Part shown: positions 12,207-23,260 of the stretch, one piece after another | How the letters are laid out: each line of letters opens with the position of its first letter | Numbering within the stretch: position 1 is the first letter of the stretch | Source: Pseudopithomyces maydicus | Taxonomy: Eukaryota; Ascomycota; Dothideomycetes; Pleosporales; Didymosphaeriaceae | Assembly: GCA_026873275.1 (NCBI GenBank) | Contig: JANTUC010000005.1 | Span: 806,001 to 870,000 of the forward strand | Length of the DNA stretch: 64,000 nucleotides | Reading direction: 5' to 3' | Program-made: the position numbers and the translations under genes | Notes under the pieces: generated by a model | Told to the model about the DNA's origin: nothing | The model's input: the letters and a program-made list of their open reading frames with translations, nothing else | Database searches by the model: none

Positions 12207-15200
12207 GTCGAATAGGATCGGAAGATGACGAGGATGGTGGAATGAACCGAGGAGGTGATATAGATCTCTAGGGCGATGGGATGGGTAGGTAGGTTGAGAA
12301 GACTAGCAATTGGAATGCGTAGTAGAGCAGTGTATCGGAGCAGGACTGATGAAGGACTGTCTGGGCCTTTGTGGCAATGAAGCTAGAATATATAGCTGAA
12401 GAGGAAATGTGGAAGTAACAGACAAGAGAGAGAGAGAAAGAGAGCTGCGGATAGATGTGGCTCAGGAAGAAGCCTGCCGTGACGCATGCTGCGGGACTGT
12501 CAGGCAACGGAATCCAGATGTAGGTACGCTGACTGTGCACCAGATCGCTAACATGGTACTGGGATGAGGCAGTAGAGACAGCACAGCCATAACGGCCGCT
12601 AACGGTGTATGGGAAAAAGGACAAACTGTGGGCGTGGTTCGGAACCGGCTGCGGCAGAGTTAGCGAAGATGGTTCGCTCGCTGGGGGCGTTCTCAGCTGG
12701 GGCCGATCAGTATATGGGTCCGCTGATTGGATGGCGCAATGGAGCTCGACATGGCACGACTCCTTCGTTTGAAGTGGAGTGAAGGTCTCAGACATGGCTA
12801 CCCGCAGGCGCACACTGCTAGCCCCGTCGAAATGGAGTATAGCAGTGGGCCTTGCTCTGCAAATGCTACCAGGGCCTCCGAGCACGCGCAATGTGCCTGA
12901 CACAGTGGAGGTGTCCCCTGCGCAAGAGCCATGTTGTGCGCCAGACGCCATGCAACCCGTCTATCGTCAAGGCGGGAGCCCGAGATTCGGGGTCAGCCAA
13001 ATTTTTGGGATGGAGGCGCAAAGAAGTGCAGTTGAGTGGTAGAGCAGGCACTGCGCGGGCATCTGACGTGGGTCAGACAAGCCCGCCTTTTCTTTCCGAG
13101 GGGCTTTTCCCTGCGCCTTTCACACTGTGTCGGCAGAGCACCATGCAAGGGCAGCATTGACACCTCAGCGAGATCCGAGACAGCAAGCGTGCTCTCTTCT
13201 AGAATCCAAGGAGACGGTTGTACACCGACCATGGCGTCTCGTCTCTTGCTACATGGCCGGTAACGTGATCGGCTCGACAACCAATCGCTCGCTCGCTTCG
13301 TCTGGCACCATCAAGCTCTCCCTGATCATCAACTCCTCCACCACCCACCCCTCGCGCGATGACTGATATGGGCAATGGCTACGACCGCCCTGACCGACGA
13401 CTTTTTAGTTCATGCCCATACGAGCAGAAGATTGCGCAAACCCATCATCACAACATCAGCAGCGATGCTCTCGGCTTGTCGATCACTCGTCGGTCCCCCT
13501 AGTCTCAGGCGCCTAGAGGCTGACAGCTGAGCGTGGCTATCCCTCTGCGTATCCCTCTTTTTGCTAGGCAAAGAGGGCCATGCAGGGTTCCTCAAATGTT
13601 ATTCCTTCTCCTGCATCATCGCCATGGCCTTCCTCTACGGCTCGCGGCTTGTCATCACTACCGCCCGGAAGCAAAGGAACGTCGCCTGATTATGTTACCT
13701 TGCGCTGTCACAGCTGTGGCTGAATTCTTTGTGTAACCGCGTTTGACTAGATGCCATGCACAGACACGAGACCGTTTGGGAGTCGTTGCGCCACGTTGTT
13801 CAATGACGAGGATCGTCGGGTCCACTACACGTCGCACGGGTTCCCCCTGTTGTTCTTTGGTATTCTGTGCATCTGTAAGCTTATCTGTGTGGCTTCTGCA
13901 GCCCTATGCAGCGTCCCGCTTTAGGTATCCACGTGGGCGGGTATTCCCATGTTTCACTCAGTGACCACAGCTCAAGAAATGCAAAGCCGATGCCAACAAC
14001 ACCATGCCACAGCCATTCTCAATCGTCTGTTCACTATCCAGCTGGCAATCTGCCCGGTTATCCATACGACGCTTGTAATCTGTCTTACGTCGGCTCCGCG
14101 ACGACATGGCTTCGGACCCCACAAAATGCGTGACTGGAGTAAGGCAGACTTACGTAGGGCCAAGACTCCTTTTCGGCTTACCAGGAACTCAAGCCTCTCT
14201 TGTTAGAGCATAATAGCCCTCTGACGTCCACAAGCTACAAAAATATCGTCGCATTGACACTCCACGACGGTTTTTTTCGCAAGGCATCTTTTAATTCGCT
14301 GTAATTAGGTATAATCAAACTAGCTCAGCTAGAGCGCTAACAATACCACCAGACATCACACGATCACTCAAGAACGCCGTAGAAACCGTTTCTGCGACCA
14401 CCATCACATTATCAGGATCATGGAAGCTTCCGAAGTCCGCTGCCTGCTTCAATGAGAGCGTTTTCCGTTGGTTGAATGTACGATACGCCAACCTGAATGG
14501 CCGGTGTCAGTCCATCCGCCCGATTCCGCTTTCACGTCATGAGGAACGATTGCGAAATGAAGCCATCACGATGGCGGCCATAAATGCAACCCGTTCACCT
14601 TTCAAACCCGGTCACCTCCACCTCTCGCTCCCTGGGAAGCATGTAACGTAATTCGGACTGCGCAGTGAAAACGTAGCCTACGTTTTAGCCCCAGAAGGTT
14701 TCTTGCGCCATTCGAAAGCATTTGGGGTCAAGACCAACCGGGGCATCCGAGTCGCAGCAGTGTTCCGGTCAACTATTTCGAACTCACCGATGAGTTGTAT
14801 TGTGCTAGGCAACATCAACTTGCGAGGGTTACCACGTAGTCTCTTTGTTTGTGTCTTACGTTGTTGGTCATCACAATCTTACCGTGGGGGCTCCAGAATA
14901 CACTTTGACGATGACTGTACTACTACAGGTCTTTGCCGTTTCAGGCGTACAGGATTAGGCTTCTAGACACAATTTTCTTTGTGGCAAATGCTTTTTCTCA
15001 CTTTAATAACAACGACCTTCAGTCTCTTTCCTGCCGTGCTAGGGATACAAACAGATCATACCGACAGCAACCATGTGTTCGGTTAAACGCAACAGATTCA
15101 CCAGAAAATAATGCACCAGGACCAAATAACGCATATACTCGAAATGTGTTATGGTGGTGCTTTTGTTTTCGGTCTCTATTGAAACCATCGTCCACGAAGT

Positions 15201-16882
15201 ACCATGCACTTAGCTTTTGGGTATAGTCGAGCAAAGATGGTGATGAGATCGGCCAGCTTCACAGCCTTGAAAAATTCTTCTGCACGTGCAATGCAAAAAA
15301 ATAGTTCTCGGTCGTTATTTATGGTGAATCTCTGTTTTTTACCAAGAGATGTTGATATATCATGTAGCAGTATCGTGGTTGACTCGGTACATAGCCGTGT
15401 TATGTAACTTCATTGTCATGGTCCCCAGGTTTGTGCACTACCTCCACAGACACGACTGGTATATGTAGGAAACTCAACGAGTGGGGGATGATAGTCATAA
15501 AAAAATCCTGGTCAGGAAAATCCGAGCAAATCCATCACATGGTTGTCTATAAGGTCACTCTCAACAAGTGTGCATCAATCCTTTGGCCATCTTGGAAGTT
15601 GAATTTAGTCTGTTTCCTTGGTATCCATAGTACAATCAACCTTCCGTGGTGTCGGGACCGATCGTATACCAGCACCCTACTGTCCTAACATGCTCTCCGC
15701 CTCCTATCAATTCAACTTGCGCTCTTATGTTCAGTCCATCATTCCCGGATCTCTTATATGCTAAATGGGTCTATTAAGTTTACTTTGCTATTAGCTGGTG
15801 TGGGCATGATCTGTTCACATTCTCACAGCGATAGTCAAATGGCTGAAGACTGATTTAAAGTGCAAGTAAAGCTGCACCTTCTATGTATTTTATTCTGATA
15901 TACATCCCTATTTTGTTAGCATTGTCTTCCACGAAATATAAGACGGGCACTCACTACCAAACGATTTATCTATAATTAAGATAGCTAGCTCTACACGTCT
16001 CTCAAGTTTGGTTGACAGATATCCCGCGATCAAGAAACGTGTTCAGTATATCCCCATAGTTTGTGCACACACCATCTCACTATCACATTGCCTAATATTC
16101 AACTCTTGTGATTAATCTGAATGTTCTAGTGCACCTTTGTCTTACAAATAATGCTGTCTTCTCCTCCCTTCGATTATTCTTACAAAGCGCGCAGTGTTTT
16201 CTATAGTTATACGTATTGTTACGATTCATTGATATTAGCTATTATTGGAGCGATCTATTGATACCCGCCACTACCCATGATCAGTTTTTTCCAGTCAATT
16301 GATCTACTACTCTTCATTTCTTCTGTAGAACGACTTAGATCCTCATGACGACAATGAATTAACCAGCCAGTCTTTGTACCGTCAAACCGAGTGAGATAAA
16401 TATGCCTCCTAGCATAGTTTGTCACATCGATCATACATTATTTACGGTGAGAGGATGTGCAATAAACTTGACAGATGTAGCGAACTTGTTTGAAAGCCAT
16501 GTAACCATACCCTAGCGTTGACAATTCACCATGGCACTGAAACCACTTGTTCACTAAGTGTAGTTTTCACCACGATCTAGCCTGATGGCTATCATGCGGA
16601 AAGCTTTGTAGCTCCTTGAGAAATAAAACGATAGTTGATCTATACAAGCAAAAACGTCCATGATAAGGACAAGCGTAGCGTAGATGACAAACATTCATGG
16701 AGAACAGTTTTATAAAGGAAGACTACGTATTTCACTACCTTTGATAACGCGGGGGTATCCACAAAAAGCACAAGTCCTCCAGAATGTAATTCCCATAGTA
16801 ATAAGTTTCAAGTCGTGGCGGTCATTAAAATGTAGCGAGGTATGGCCTCGTCTACGATAATACATGGGGCTCGATTCCGTCT
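12207..16882. other. Gene-poor region, right part
   Basis: About 4.7 kb with no recognised gene. The left 800 bases may be promoter and 5' leader of the small Cys/His gene. From about 14.2 kb onward the sequence is visibly AT-rich (one 60-base line counted at 40% GC) with dense stop codons in all frames, ending at the 3' side of the DUF7732-type gene. No transposon ends, tRNA or long repeats were recognised. Confidence 0.5.
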
Positions 16883-17780
16883 CTATGCAAACATGCAGAA
16901 GTAGAAGACGGTCAGAGCCATAGCATAGTACCCGGTGTACTTTGGCACGCCGAGGGCGATACCGGCATCATCAGTGCCGCCGGGAGCGGTGGTTCCATTG
17001 GGTAGTGTGCCGTTGATAACCAGCGTTGTCGTGCCGTTGATGTCGGCGACGTTGACGAGGGTCTTGTTCAAGGCATCGTAGCTGCCGTTTCCGACAAGGT
17101 CGTCAAGGTACTTCTTATCGTCGTTCTCGTCACAACCGCATGAACTGTACTCTTCGCATAAGCAGGTTACAGGAAGCGAAGAGTTGGTGCCATTCGGGTT
17201 CGTCGCGTTCATGGCCGACTCGTTGACGAAGCGGTATGGGTTGTGGAAATGATACGGGTAAACGCTGTAGAGCCAGAGACCCGGAAGGACACCAAGGAGA
17301 ACGACGGGCGCGAGGAGAGCGCCTGCTCCGAGACCTCGCGGTGTCGAACCACCGGCCTTGTAAGGTTGTGCTGCTCCTCCGCCGTAGTAGCCTCCGCCAC
17401 CGAACGAGCGTGGAGGACCGGAACCAAGACGTGTAGAACCGCCAGCGTTGGAGTTGGGTAGTGTACGGGCGCCGCCGCCACCACCACTACTTCCTCCACC
17501 GCTACTGCCTCCAGACTTGCCTCCGCCTGATATGGGTCAGTCATCAATCGCGCGAATACACACGGTCGAGATAATACGTACTGGAACTGCCACCGCCACC
17601 GCCTTTGCCACCTCCGCCTTTCCGCTTCTCCAAGGCGTGCTCGGAAGCTAGGACATCCGAGCTTCTCTCGCTCACGGCGTGCTCATCGCTCGCAGCGGCG
17701 GCGGCGGACTCTGGCACGGATACTGCATGCGCTGCTGAGATGGCAAGAGCAAGGTATGTGGCAAAAAGCGATAATCGCAT
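16883..17780 (-). CDS. Glycine-rich secreted/cell-surface protein, DUF7732-type
   Basis: Two exons, 17582..17780 and 16883..17526, around a 55-base intron give 280 aa. The N-terminus is a clear signal peptide (MRLSLFATYLALAISAAHA). A low-complexity Gly/Ser region follows, and it is where the intron falls. A central hydrophobic stretch (ALLAPVVLLGVLPGLWLYSVY) comes next, then a conserved block with HNPYRFVNESA, several N-glycosylation sequons and the cysteine cluster CLCEEYSSCGCDEND. The chain ends in a hydrophobic tail, YYAMALTVFYFCMFA, that could be a GPI-anchor signal. The conserved block is what I recall as the DUF7732 family of fungal proteins of unknown function. A surface location is inferred from the signal peptide, sequons and tail. 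Confidence 0.8.
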
Positions 17781-18691
17781 GGTTGGGTCGTAGGTGGTGT
17801 GTGACTACGATGGGCGCAGCGAGGTTATGCGCGAAGATGTCGCAACAGGAACAAAGCTGAAAGATGATGGATTGGTTGTACGCGATGCAACAAGCGTAGA
17901 TTGATGATTGATCGGAAGGTGATGCACCGGTGGTGGAGTGGAAGCACGATATTTGTATGTATGACGGCGTGGTCTGCAAAGAGGCGAACAGCATGACATA
18001 GTGCACCGCCCCGGAGCGGAAACCACCTGCAGCGGAATTCGCCTTGGCACGCTTAGCGAACCTTCCTCGACGAATAGCAACACCACGAATACAGCACTGC
18101 CTCTTTAACACTACTTTCAAGAGGATGAAATGCAGCCCGTGTCGATCAAGTGACATACCGATTAGGCGGGTGCTCAATTCTTCCGTCGTGTTGAGCGTAG
18201 TGATAACGCGCTCCGGTGAATGGTGAACGAACCCAGCAATGAGGTCATGAAGGACCCTGGCTACTTGCTGGAATCTAGAACCGACGACTGTGCCTCCATG
18301 ACGGTGCAGTCATCCATCCATCTGTCCATTGCATGTTGGGCATTGTGTGCTGTTCACCTGCAATGCTTCAATGGTAACCGACTTTGCAGGCCAAGCACCA
18401 GAGCTTGAGCATCTAAGGCGTTAGCGTTCCATTGTTGAGGAAACCCTGCGGGACGGCCTCCTCTGTGGGGACACGAGATAAACTTTCAGCCCAGGTGCAT
18501 GTCTCCAACTTTCTATATATGACAGATCCACGCTACGTGTACGTCCCGCAACGTAAATATTCGCTAAGAATGCTAAATGAACCATCAAGCCTAACCGACG
18601 GTATGGTAAAGATGGGGACAGTTGGGAAGAGCAATGGAGGAGTATTTTTTTAAATTATAGGTAAGAATTATTATCGTGTAATAGCCAGCTA
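17781..18691. other. Intergenic, DUF7732-type gene / rhodopsin-like gene
   Basis: About 0.9 kb holding the upstream region of the glycine-rich protein gene and the 3' side of the rhodopsin-like gene, both leftward. Open frames here have no recognisable content. Confidence 0.5.
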
Positions 18692-19992
18692 CTAAGACTG
18701 GGTGATGTGTACTGTCTTCAAAATACCCCCATTCGTCGGCACCGAATCGGCGCTGTTGTTGTCATCTACGTCCTTCTCCCAATCCCTCAACCCGACTGAA
18801 CTTGTAGCCCGGCTCAAATCCTTCGCAATCGTCACATGCGCATGCTTCACCGATTCACTCCTGCCCAATCTCGACATGTTTTCTTTGAGTGGAATCTCGT
18901 TGTCATCACCGTGGCTGGGGTGAGGCAAATATCCCGATCTCGATGGCTTGTTTCCCGCCCAGTTCTGGGACAGCTTTCGCGAGCTGCTACCACCGGAAAT
19001 GGACATTTCGCCGAACACCTTCCGCAGCAGAGGCCTCAGCGTTGCTGCGGCAGAGGCGGCGAGTCCAATGCCAGTCTCGCATGTCGACCAGATGGCGACA
19101 TCGGTTGTCGAGTACAGGAATTCAGGAATATCGTTCAGGCCAGAGATATAGGGGAGTCGGACAATGGTCGCGGTCGAGCCTCTGTATATGAATTAGCATC
19201 GAGCAAAGCAATCCACTGCGAATAAGCTTACATGGCGCAGAAAGCGAGGATGATGCCAACCGTCACCTTCTTTTGCCGATCCATCTGCAACTTGCGAACG
19301 ATGAAAATGGGAACAATCGAAAAGACCCAGTCCGCAACGCAGGAGAGAGCCGAATATCCGTAGAATGTGCCGACAATGATCTGTGTGTTGATACAGTGTC
19401 CGTTTCCTCCGGTAAACTGCTCCCAGAAAAACGAAACCGGCGTGCATTGGAAGATGAAGAGGAAGAAGAAGAATACACTGTAGACTTCGATGATGATGAG
19501 ACAGCTCCACAAGATTAATCTGTGGGAGCGCTCAACGGCGATCCGCAGCAGGAAGATGCCGATGCTCAACTTGAGGCAAATGTTCGCGAAGACGTAAATT
19601 GGTTCACAAGCCCACCACCACTATGGATGAACTGTTAGTATCGTGGCCTGGTCTTCGAGTGTGTCAAGGGATTGGCAACCTACCTTCATGCCGATGGGGT
19701 AATCCTTTTCAGGGGTAAGGTATCTTCGTTTCGCGGTGCCATGTTGCAAGCCCAAATTTGCAGTCGTGCAGAAGATGAGGAAGGAAACCTGTTGCGCGTT
19801 CAATGAGATGTTCAGTCAACGAAGCACAAAGGGCCACCATACCAGAGTAAGAACGGAAAAGTAATCATCGACAGCAAAAGACTTGACCAAGAATATTTTG
19901 CAATAGACTCGTAGTGCAACTAGAATGGTCGTGAGAGCGATGAAGAAACCCAAGACCGCGGTGAACTCTGTAGACCGATCATCCCGGGCCAT
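18692..19992 (-). CDS. Fungal rhodopsin-like seven-helix membrane protein
   Basis: Four exons (19843..19992, 19684..19788, 19232..19620, 18692..19181) with introns of 54, 63 and 50 bases give 377 aa. The start is ATG 19992. The protein shows the usual run of membrane helices. The first is TAVLGFFIALTTILVALRVY. The family-typical FAVDDYFSVL follows, then WWWACEPIYVF, KLSIGIFLLRI and a helix ending in FFFFLFIFQCTPVSFFW. Further on are FYGYSALSCVADWVFSIVPIF and WSTCETGIGLAASAAATLRPLL. This is the fungal rhodopsin-like (satratoxin SC1-like/PTH11-related) family. Many such genes exist per mould genome and most have no known ligand. The Ser-rich cytoplasmic tail of about 110 residues is a plausible phosphorylation target. 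No retinal-binding lysine motif is expected or seen. Confidence 0.88.
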
Positions 19993-21107
19993 AGTGAAAG
20001 ATGGAGAGACTTCGCAAAGTCTTCCTGGGAGTTCGCGCCGTTATATTGACAGGCGAAAGATTGAATGGATATGCTTGTGGCTAGGGTGTGGAGAGCGGGG
20101 GGTAGACATGGCATGGGTTGAGCTGCTTAGCACGAGCCCTAGCTGTCTGTGGCCTCGGTCGTGTATACCAAGTGAGTAAATAGGGGAGGGATCTTTTCAC
20201 AATTCGCTTGATTTTGCCTGGCTTTCCCAGCATAGGGCCGACTTGAAAATTACGATATAGCCAGATCTGGTCGCTAAACCTGGCCGCGGAAGATCGCCAC
20301 ACGTTCCTGAGTGGTATTTCATGGCTCTGGCGTAGACACTAAGTTTCAAAGCCCGCTACAGGCGGCCCAGGCACTTGATCAAGCTACCGCTTTGAATCGC
20401 GATGAGGGTCTTGTCACGTGCAATTGTGGGTCACAAGTGTACGAGCTAGGAAGAGAAACTGGGGCGCTGCACCGTGCCATCGTCATTTCCATGGTAAGGC
20501 GTGGAGCTAACGAGTCAATACCGCGGCGTCGGATGTCGGTGGAGTGATGGGGTCTGAAGGTGCACCCTTCGCTGGACAAGAATTTTATTTTCCGAAGAAC
20601 AGCCAACCCTATCGTTTTTGTCTGGTCTGGATACCCCTCCTAAAGGCACAGGTACAATATTTGCTTCTTAAGAGGTGTAGACTATCATTTGGGAAGCCAA
20701 AGGGGTGGCCACTTGATCCAGACTCTTCTGGGCGATCGACTGTCAATCTGTTTACTGCTGTAGCCGCATTGAGCCGTTACCTCTTAGTCGGAACATAGGT
20801 ACACACATGAATCAGCCATGGAACATTCCATTTCCCAATGGACCGAGCCATGAGATGCAACTATCGTGTCGTGCCGGCAGGTCCTCAAGGAGATGTGCGC
20901 ACTAAAGCCAACTAGTTTCCATCGGCTTTGGCCGATAGGCTCGACGGGGTCAGCTCGCAAAAGGGTAGCATTGGCACCTACTGTACAAATACTAACTCCT
21001 GTCCGTGTGGCTTGCTCAACAAAGTGAGACGCAGATCATTTCGATGGCATAATATTTGTATATACAATACGAGCACAAAGTCAATGCTCATGTAGATAGC
21101 TTAGGTA
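19993..21107. other. Intergenic, rhodopsin-like gene / PET117
   Basis: About 1.1 kb comprising the promoter of the leftward rhodopsin-like gene and the downstream flank of leftward PET117. No gene, RNA or repeat was recognised. Confidence 0.5.
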
Positions 21108-21868
21108 CTAGTTCGTCACACGCTCCTGGAGGCCGAGGTACAGCTTCCCCAGTGGCGATGGAGTGGCGGATTCTGGGTGACAGTCACCATGATGCAACAA
21201 GAGTCGACGTCTCAGGATATTGAATCGACGAGCTTGGAACATGGCGTGTCGGAACCAGTGGTGAAGTTGGCTTCGACTGTCTGACGATTGGGGGTGCGCC
21301 AAACTCGCCCGTTCCCGTTCCCGTTTCCGTTCCACTCGGGCCCCGCAGGTCTTTCGAACGGAGAGGGCTGTCTCCGTGTGCGCTTGCGATGGCCAGCGGA
21401 ACTGGACAGCCGTAATGACCGTCTCCACAAGGGGGCGAAGGTGAGCAACGAGGTTGCAACAAAAGAGGCTCTGGGAGTGTCGATAGCCAATACCCCGAGC
21501 GGTCCTCCCGCCGAATGTGGCCGGCGTACCGTGGCCCGAGTCGAGGTCCCTATCATGATGGTGTCCCGCCGCGCTGCTGTGGTGGTGGCCCACCCCGTCG
21601 GAAACGGTCTGCACCTTGCGATACTCTTCTTCCAGCGCGCGCTGCATCTCGAAGTCGGCCTGTCGTTCGCGCTTCAGGCGCTGCTGCTCGTAGTCGCGGA
21701 TGACGCCCGCGTGCATTGCCTGCGACAAGGAATCAGCTGGCGACAAGAGCACCTGAATCATGGTTGGCGTACGGCTTTCTCGGCGCGCTGGGAGTAGTGC
21801 ACGAAGACGACGATGCCAATGGCACCCAGCGAGGTGGCGGCGAGCGTCAGCTTGGAAGCGCGGGACAT
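21108..21868 (-). CDS. PET117: PET117-like cytochrome c oxidase assembly protein (3' end uncertain)
   Basis: Exon 1 is 21773..21868 and exon 2 begins at 21719 after a 53-base intron. The first 85 residues match the PET117 family. An N-terminal membrane helix (LTLAATSLGAIGIVVFVHY) is followed by AMHAGVIRDYEQQR and FEMQRALEEEYRKVQTVSDGV. Pet117 is a small inner-membrane mitochondrial protein that works with Cox15 in heme a synthesis and so in complex IV assembly. Family members are about 80-110 aa. Here the frame stays open to 21108, giving a nominal 235 aa with a His-rich then Arg-rich tail that looks unlike protein. The true end is probably near 21550, perhaps after another intron starting at GTACGC close to 21530. 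The gene faces V-ATPase subunit G head-to-head over 196 bases. Confidence 0.75.
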
Positions 21869-22064
21869 GGCTGCAGCGTGGCCGAATGGATGGAGGATGT
21901 TTCTGCGGAATCTCTCGGTGGAGAGACTTTTGGGCGGACGCAGGGAGCTTGGGCCACGGGTGCTTCCCTCTTGGCGGCTTCCGCTGTGGTGATGCGCTGC
22001 ATGCACACCTTCGCATACGCTCCCCCGCTGCCAGTGAACCACCACCTCCCTGAACACACCCAAA
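21869..22064. promoter_or_regulatory. Compact bidirectional promoter, PET117 / VMA10
   Basis: Only 196 bases separate the start codons of two divergent organelle-energetics genes, so both core promoters and 5' UTRs must fit here. No clear TATA box was seen. Confidence 0.6.
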
Positions 22065-22672
22065 ATGGTCAGTCCTGCATGGCTTCGTCAACGTCTGAAC
22101 ATCCATCTGACACCCCGCAGTCCGCCCAGAACTCTGCAGGCATCCAGACGCTGCTTGACGTAACTAACATGTCCCGCCCTCGGGGACGTGCATGAAGCTC
22201 ACACAGCACCCAGGCCGAGCGCGAGGCACAGAAGATTGTGCAGCAGGGTATTTGGCTCCTCGAGGACTCGCAGACGCAGTGCTAACGGGAAGAAGCAAGA
22301 GAATGTGCGCAACCGCCGCCGCCCCATGCCTCACCGCGCTGACCCCTCCGCCAGACCGCACCAAGCGAGTGAAGGACGCCCGAAGCGAAGCGCAGAAGGA
22401 GATCGAGGCCTACAGGAAGGAGAAGGAGGACGAGTTCCAGAAGTTCGAGAAGGAGGTTTGTTCGCCGAGAACCGGATCCCATCCGCCGTGGACTGATGAC
22501 CGTGCAGCACAGCTCCGGCAACAAGAAGGCCGAGGACGATGCGAAGAAGGACACCGACGTCAAGGTCAAAGAGATTGGAGAGATCGGCAAGAAGTCGGGA
22601 TCCAAGGTTGTCGACCAGCTGATCGAGGCTGCCTCGAATGCGAAGCCCGAGCCGCCGCGCGGCAGGGACTGA
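22065..22672 (+). CDS. VMA10: V-type proton ATPase subunit G (Vma10)
   Basis: Six exons give 116 aa: 22065..22067 (ATG only), 22121..22159, 22214..22247, 22296..22304 (9 bases), 22355..22455 and 22508..22672. Introns are 53, 54, 48, 50 and 52 bases. The protein starts MSAQNSAGIQTLLDAEREAQ, continues with IVQQAREYRTKRVKDARSEA and ends in the usual HSSGNKKAEDD helix and a short Pro/Arg tail. This is the elongated, charged helical subunit of the V1 peripheral stalk that pairs with subunit E (Vma4) and couples ATP hydrolysis to proton pumping at the vacuole. Length equals the family's usual 114-118 aa. The 9-base exon is needed to code the conserved ARE(Y) and is preceded by a perfect GCTAAC branch site. 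The start codon stands alone on the first coding exon. Confidence 0.93.
22296..22304 (+). other. 9-base micro-exon of VMA10
   Basis: CAAGAGAAT lies between AAG and GTGCGC. Joined to the neighbouring exons it restores the conserved Gln-Gln-Ala-Arg-Glu-Tyr-Arg-Thr. Skipping it keeps frame but removes three residues. Confidence 0.85.
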
Positions 22673-23260
22673 ACCCAGCCAGCGACCGAGCCGACTGTCC
22701 GTTAAAGTCCTTGTGGGTGAAGCTGATACCAAGTACATATCATGCCTGTGTCTGCGCCGTACCAGGGCGTCCATGGGGCCACACGTTCAAACTAGTCCAT
22801 AGAGCTCTCCAGGTGGAGAACGAATGTCATGATTCAATTCATCCTACATGTTGGTCTCGCATTCTTTTCCATCTTCGTAAATCTATGCATGGCGTTGTTT
22901 GCATATGTTTGACGTTATTCTCAACGCCGCCTACAAGTGTATAGGGTCGCCGCTAGCATGCAGGCGAGCTTGCAGGTGCCCAGGTGCAGGTGAGCTTGCA
23001 TGCTTGTGACAAGATGCATTCTGGCCAAATTCACAGAGTGATCCATCATTAATTGGGTAGGAGTCACCAGCCAGCAATTTGCACCAAAATAAGAAGAGCT
23101 GGGGATGTAAATGGACGGTGCCGGGAGAACTGGCGGCGCGATAGGAGTCCCTGGTCGCGTCGCGCTCGTCTCGTTACGTCATTGGCAGTTCTGCATCCTT
23201 TTCGAATACGGAGCTCAAATAACATGCATCAGACCTCCCACACCAACGAATGATGCGCTA
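22673..23260. other. Intergenic, VMA10 / lipase
   Basis: About 0.6 kb with the 3' UTR of VMA10 and the promoter of the rightward lipase gene. A short repeat of GCAGGCGAGCTTGCAGGTGC-like words lies near 22960-23005. No gene was recognised. Confidence 0.5.

Noticed and set aside
12268..12951. 227-codon frame on the minus strand
   Set aside because: It lacks any recognisable domain and covers the CT-rich leader of the small Cys/His gene. Composition is not protein-like.
14319..14340. tRNA-like A-box word (TAGCTCAGCTAGAGC)
   Set aside because: It looks like a tRNA D-arm, but no B-box (GGTTCGAATCC-type) or acceptor-stem pairing is found at the right distance, so it is neither a tRNA nor a clear SINE.
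5264..16882. Transposon or LTR element in the gene-poor region
   Set aside because: No terminal repeats, target-site duplications or transposase/reverse-transcriptase fragments were visible. A repeat-library search would be needed.
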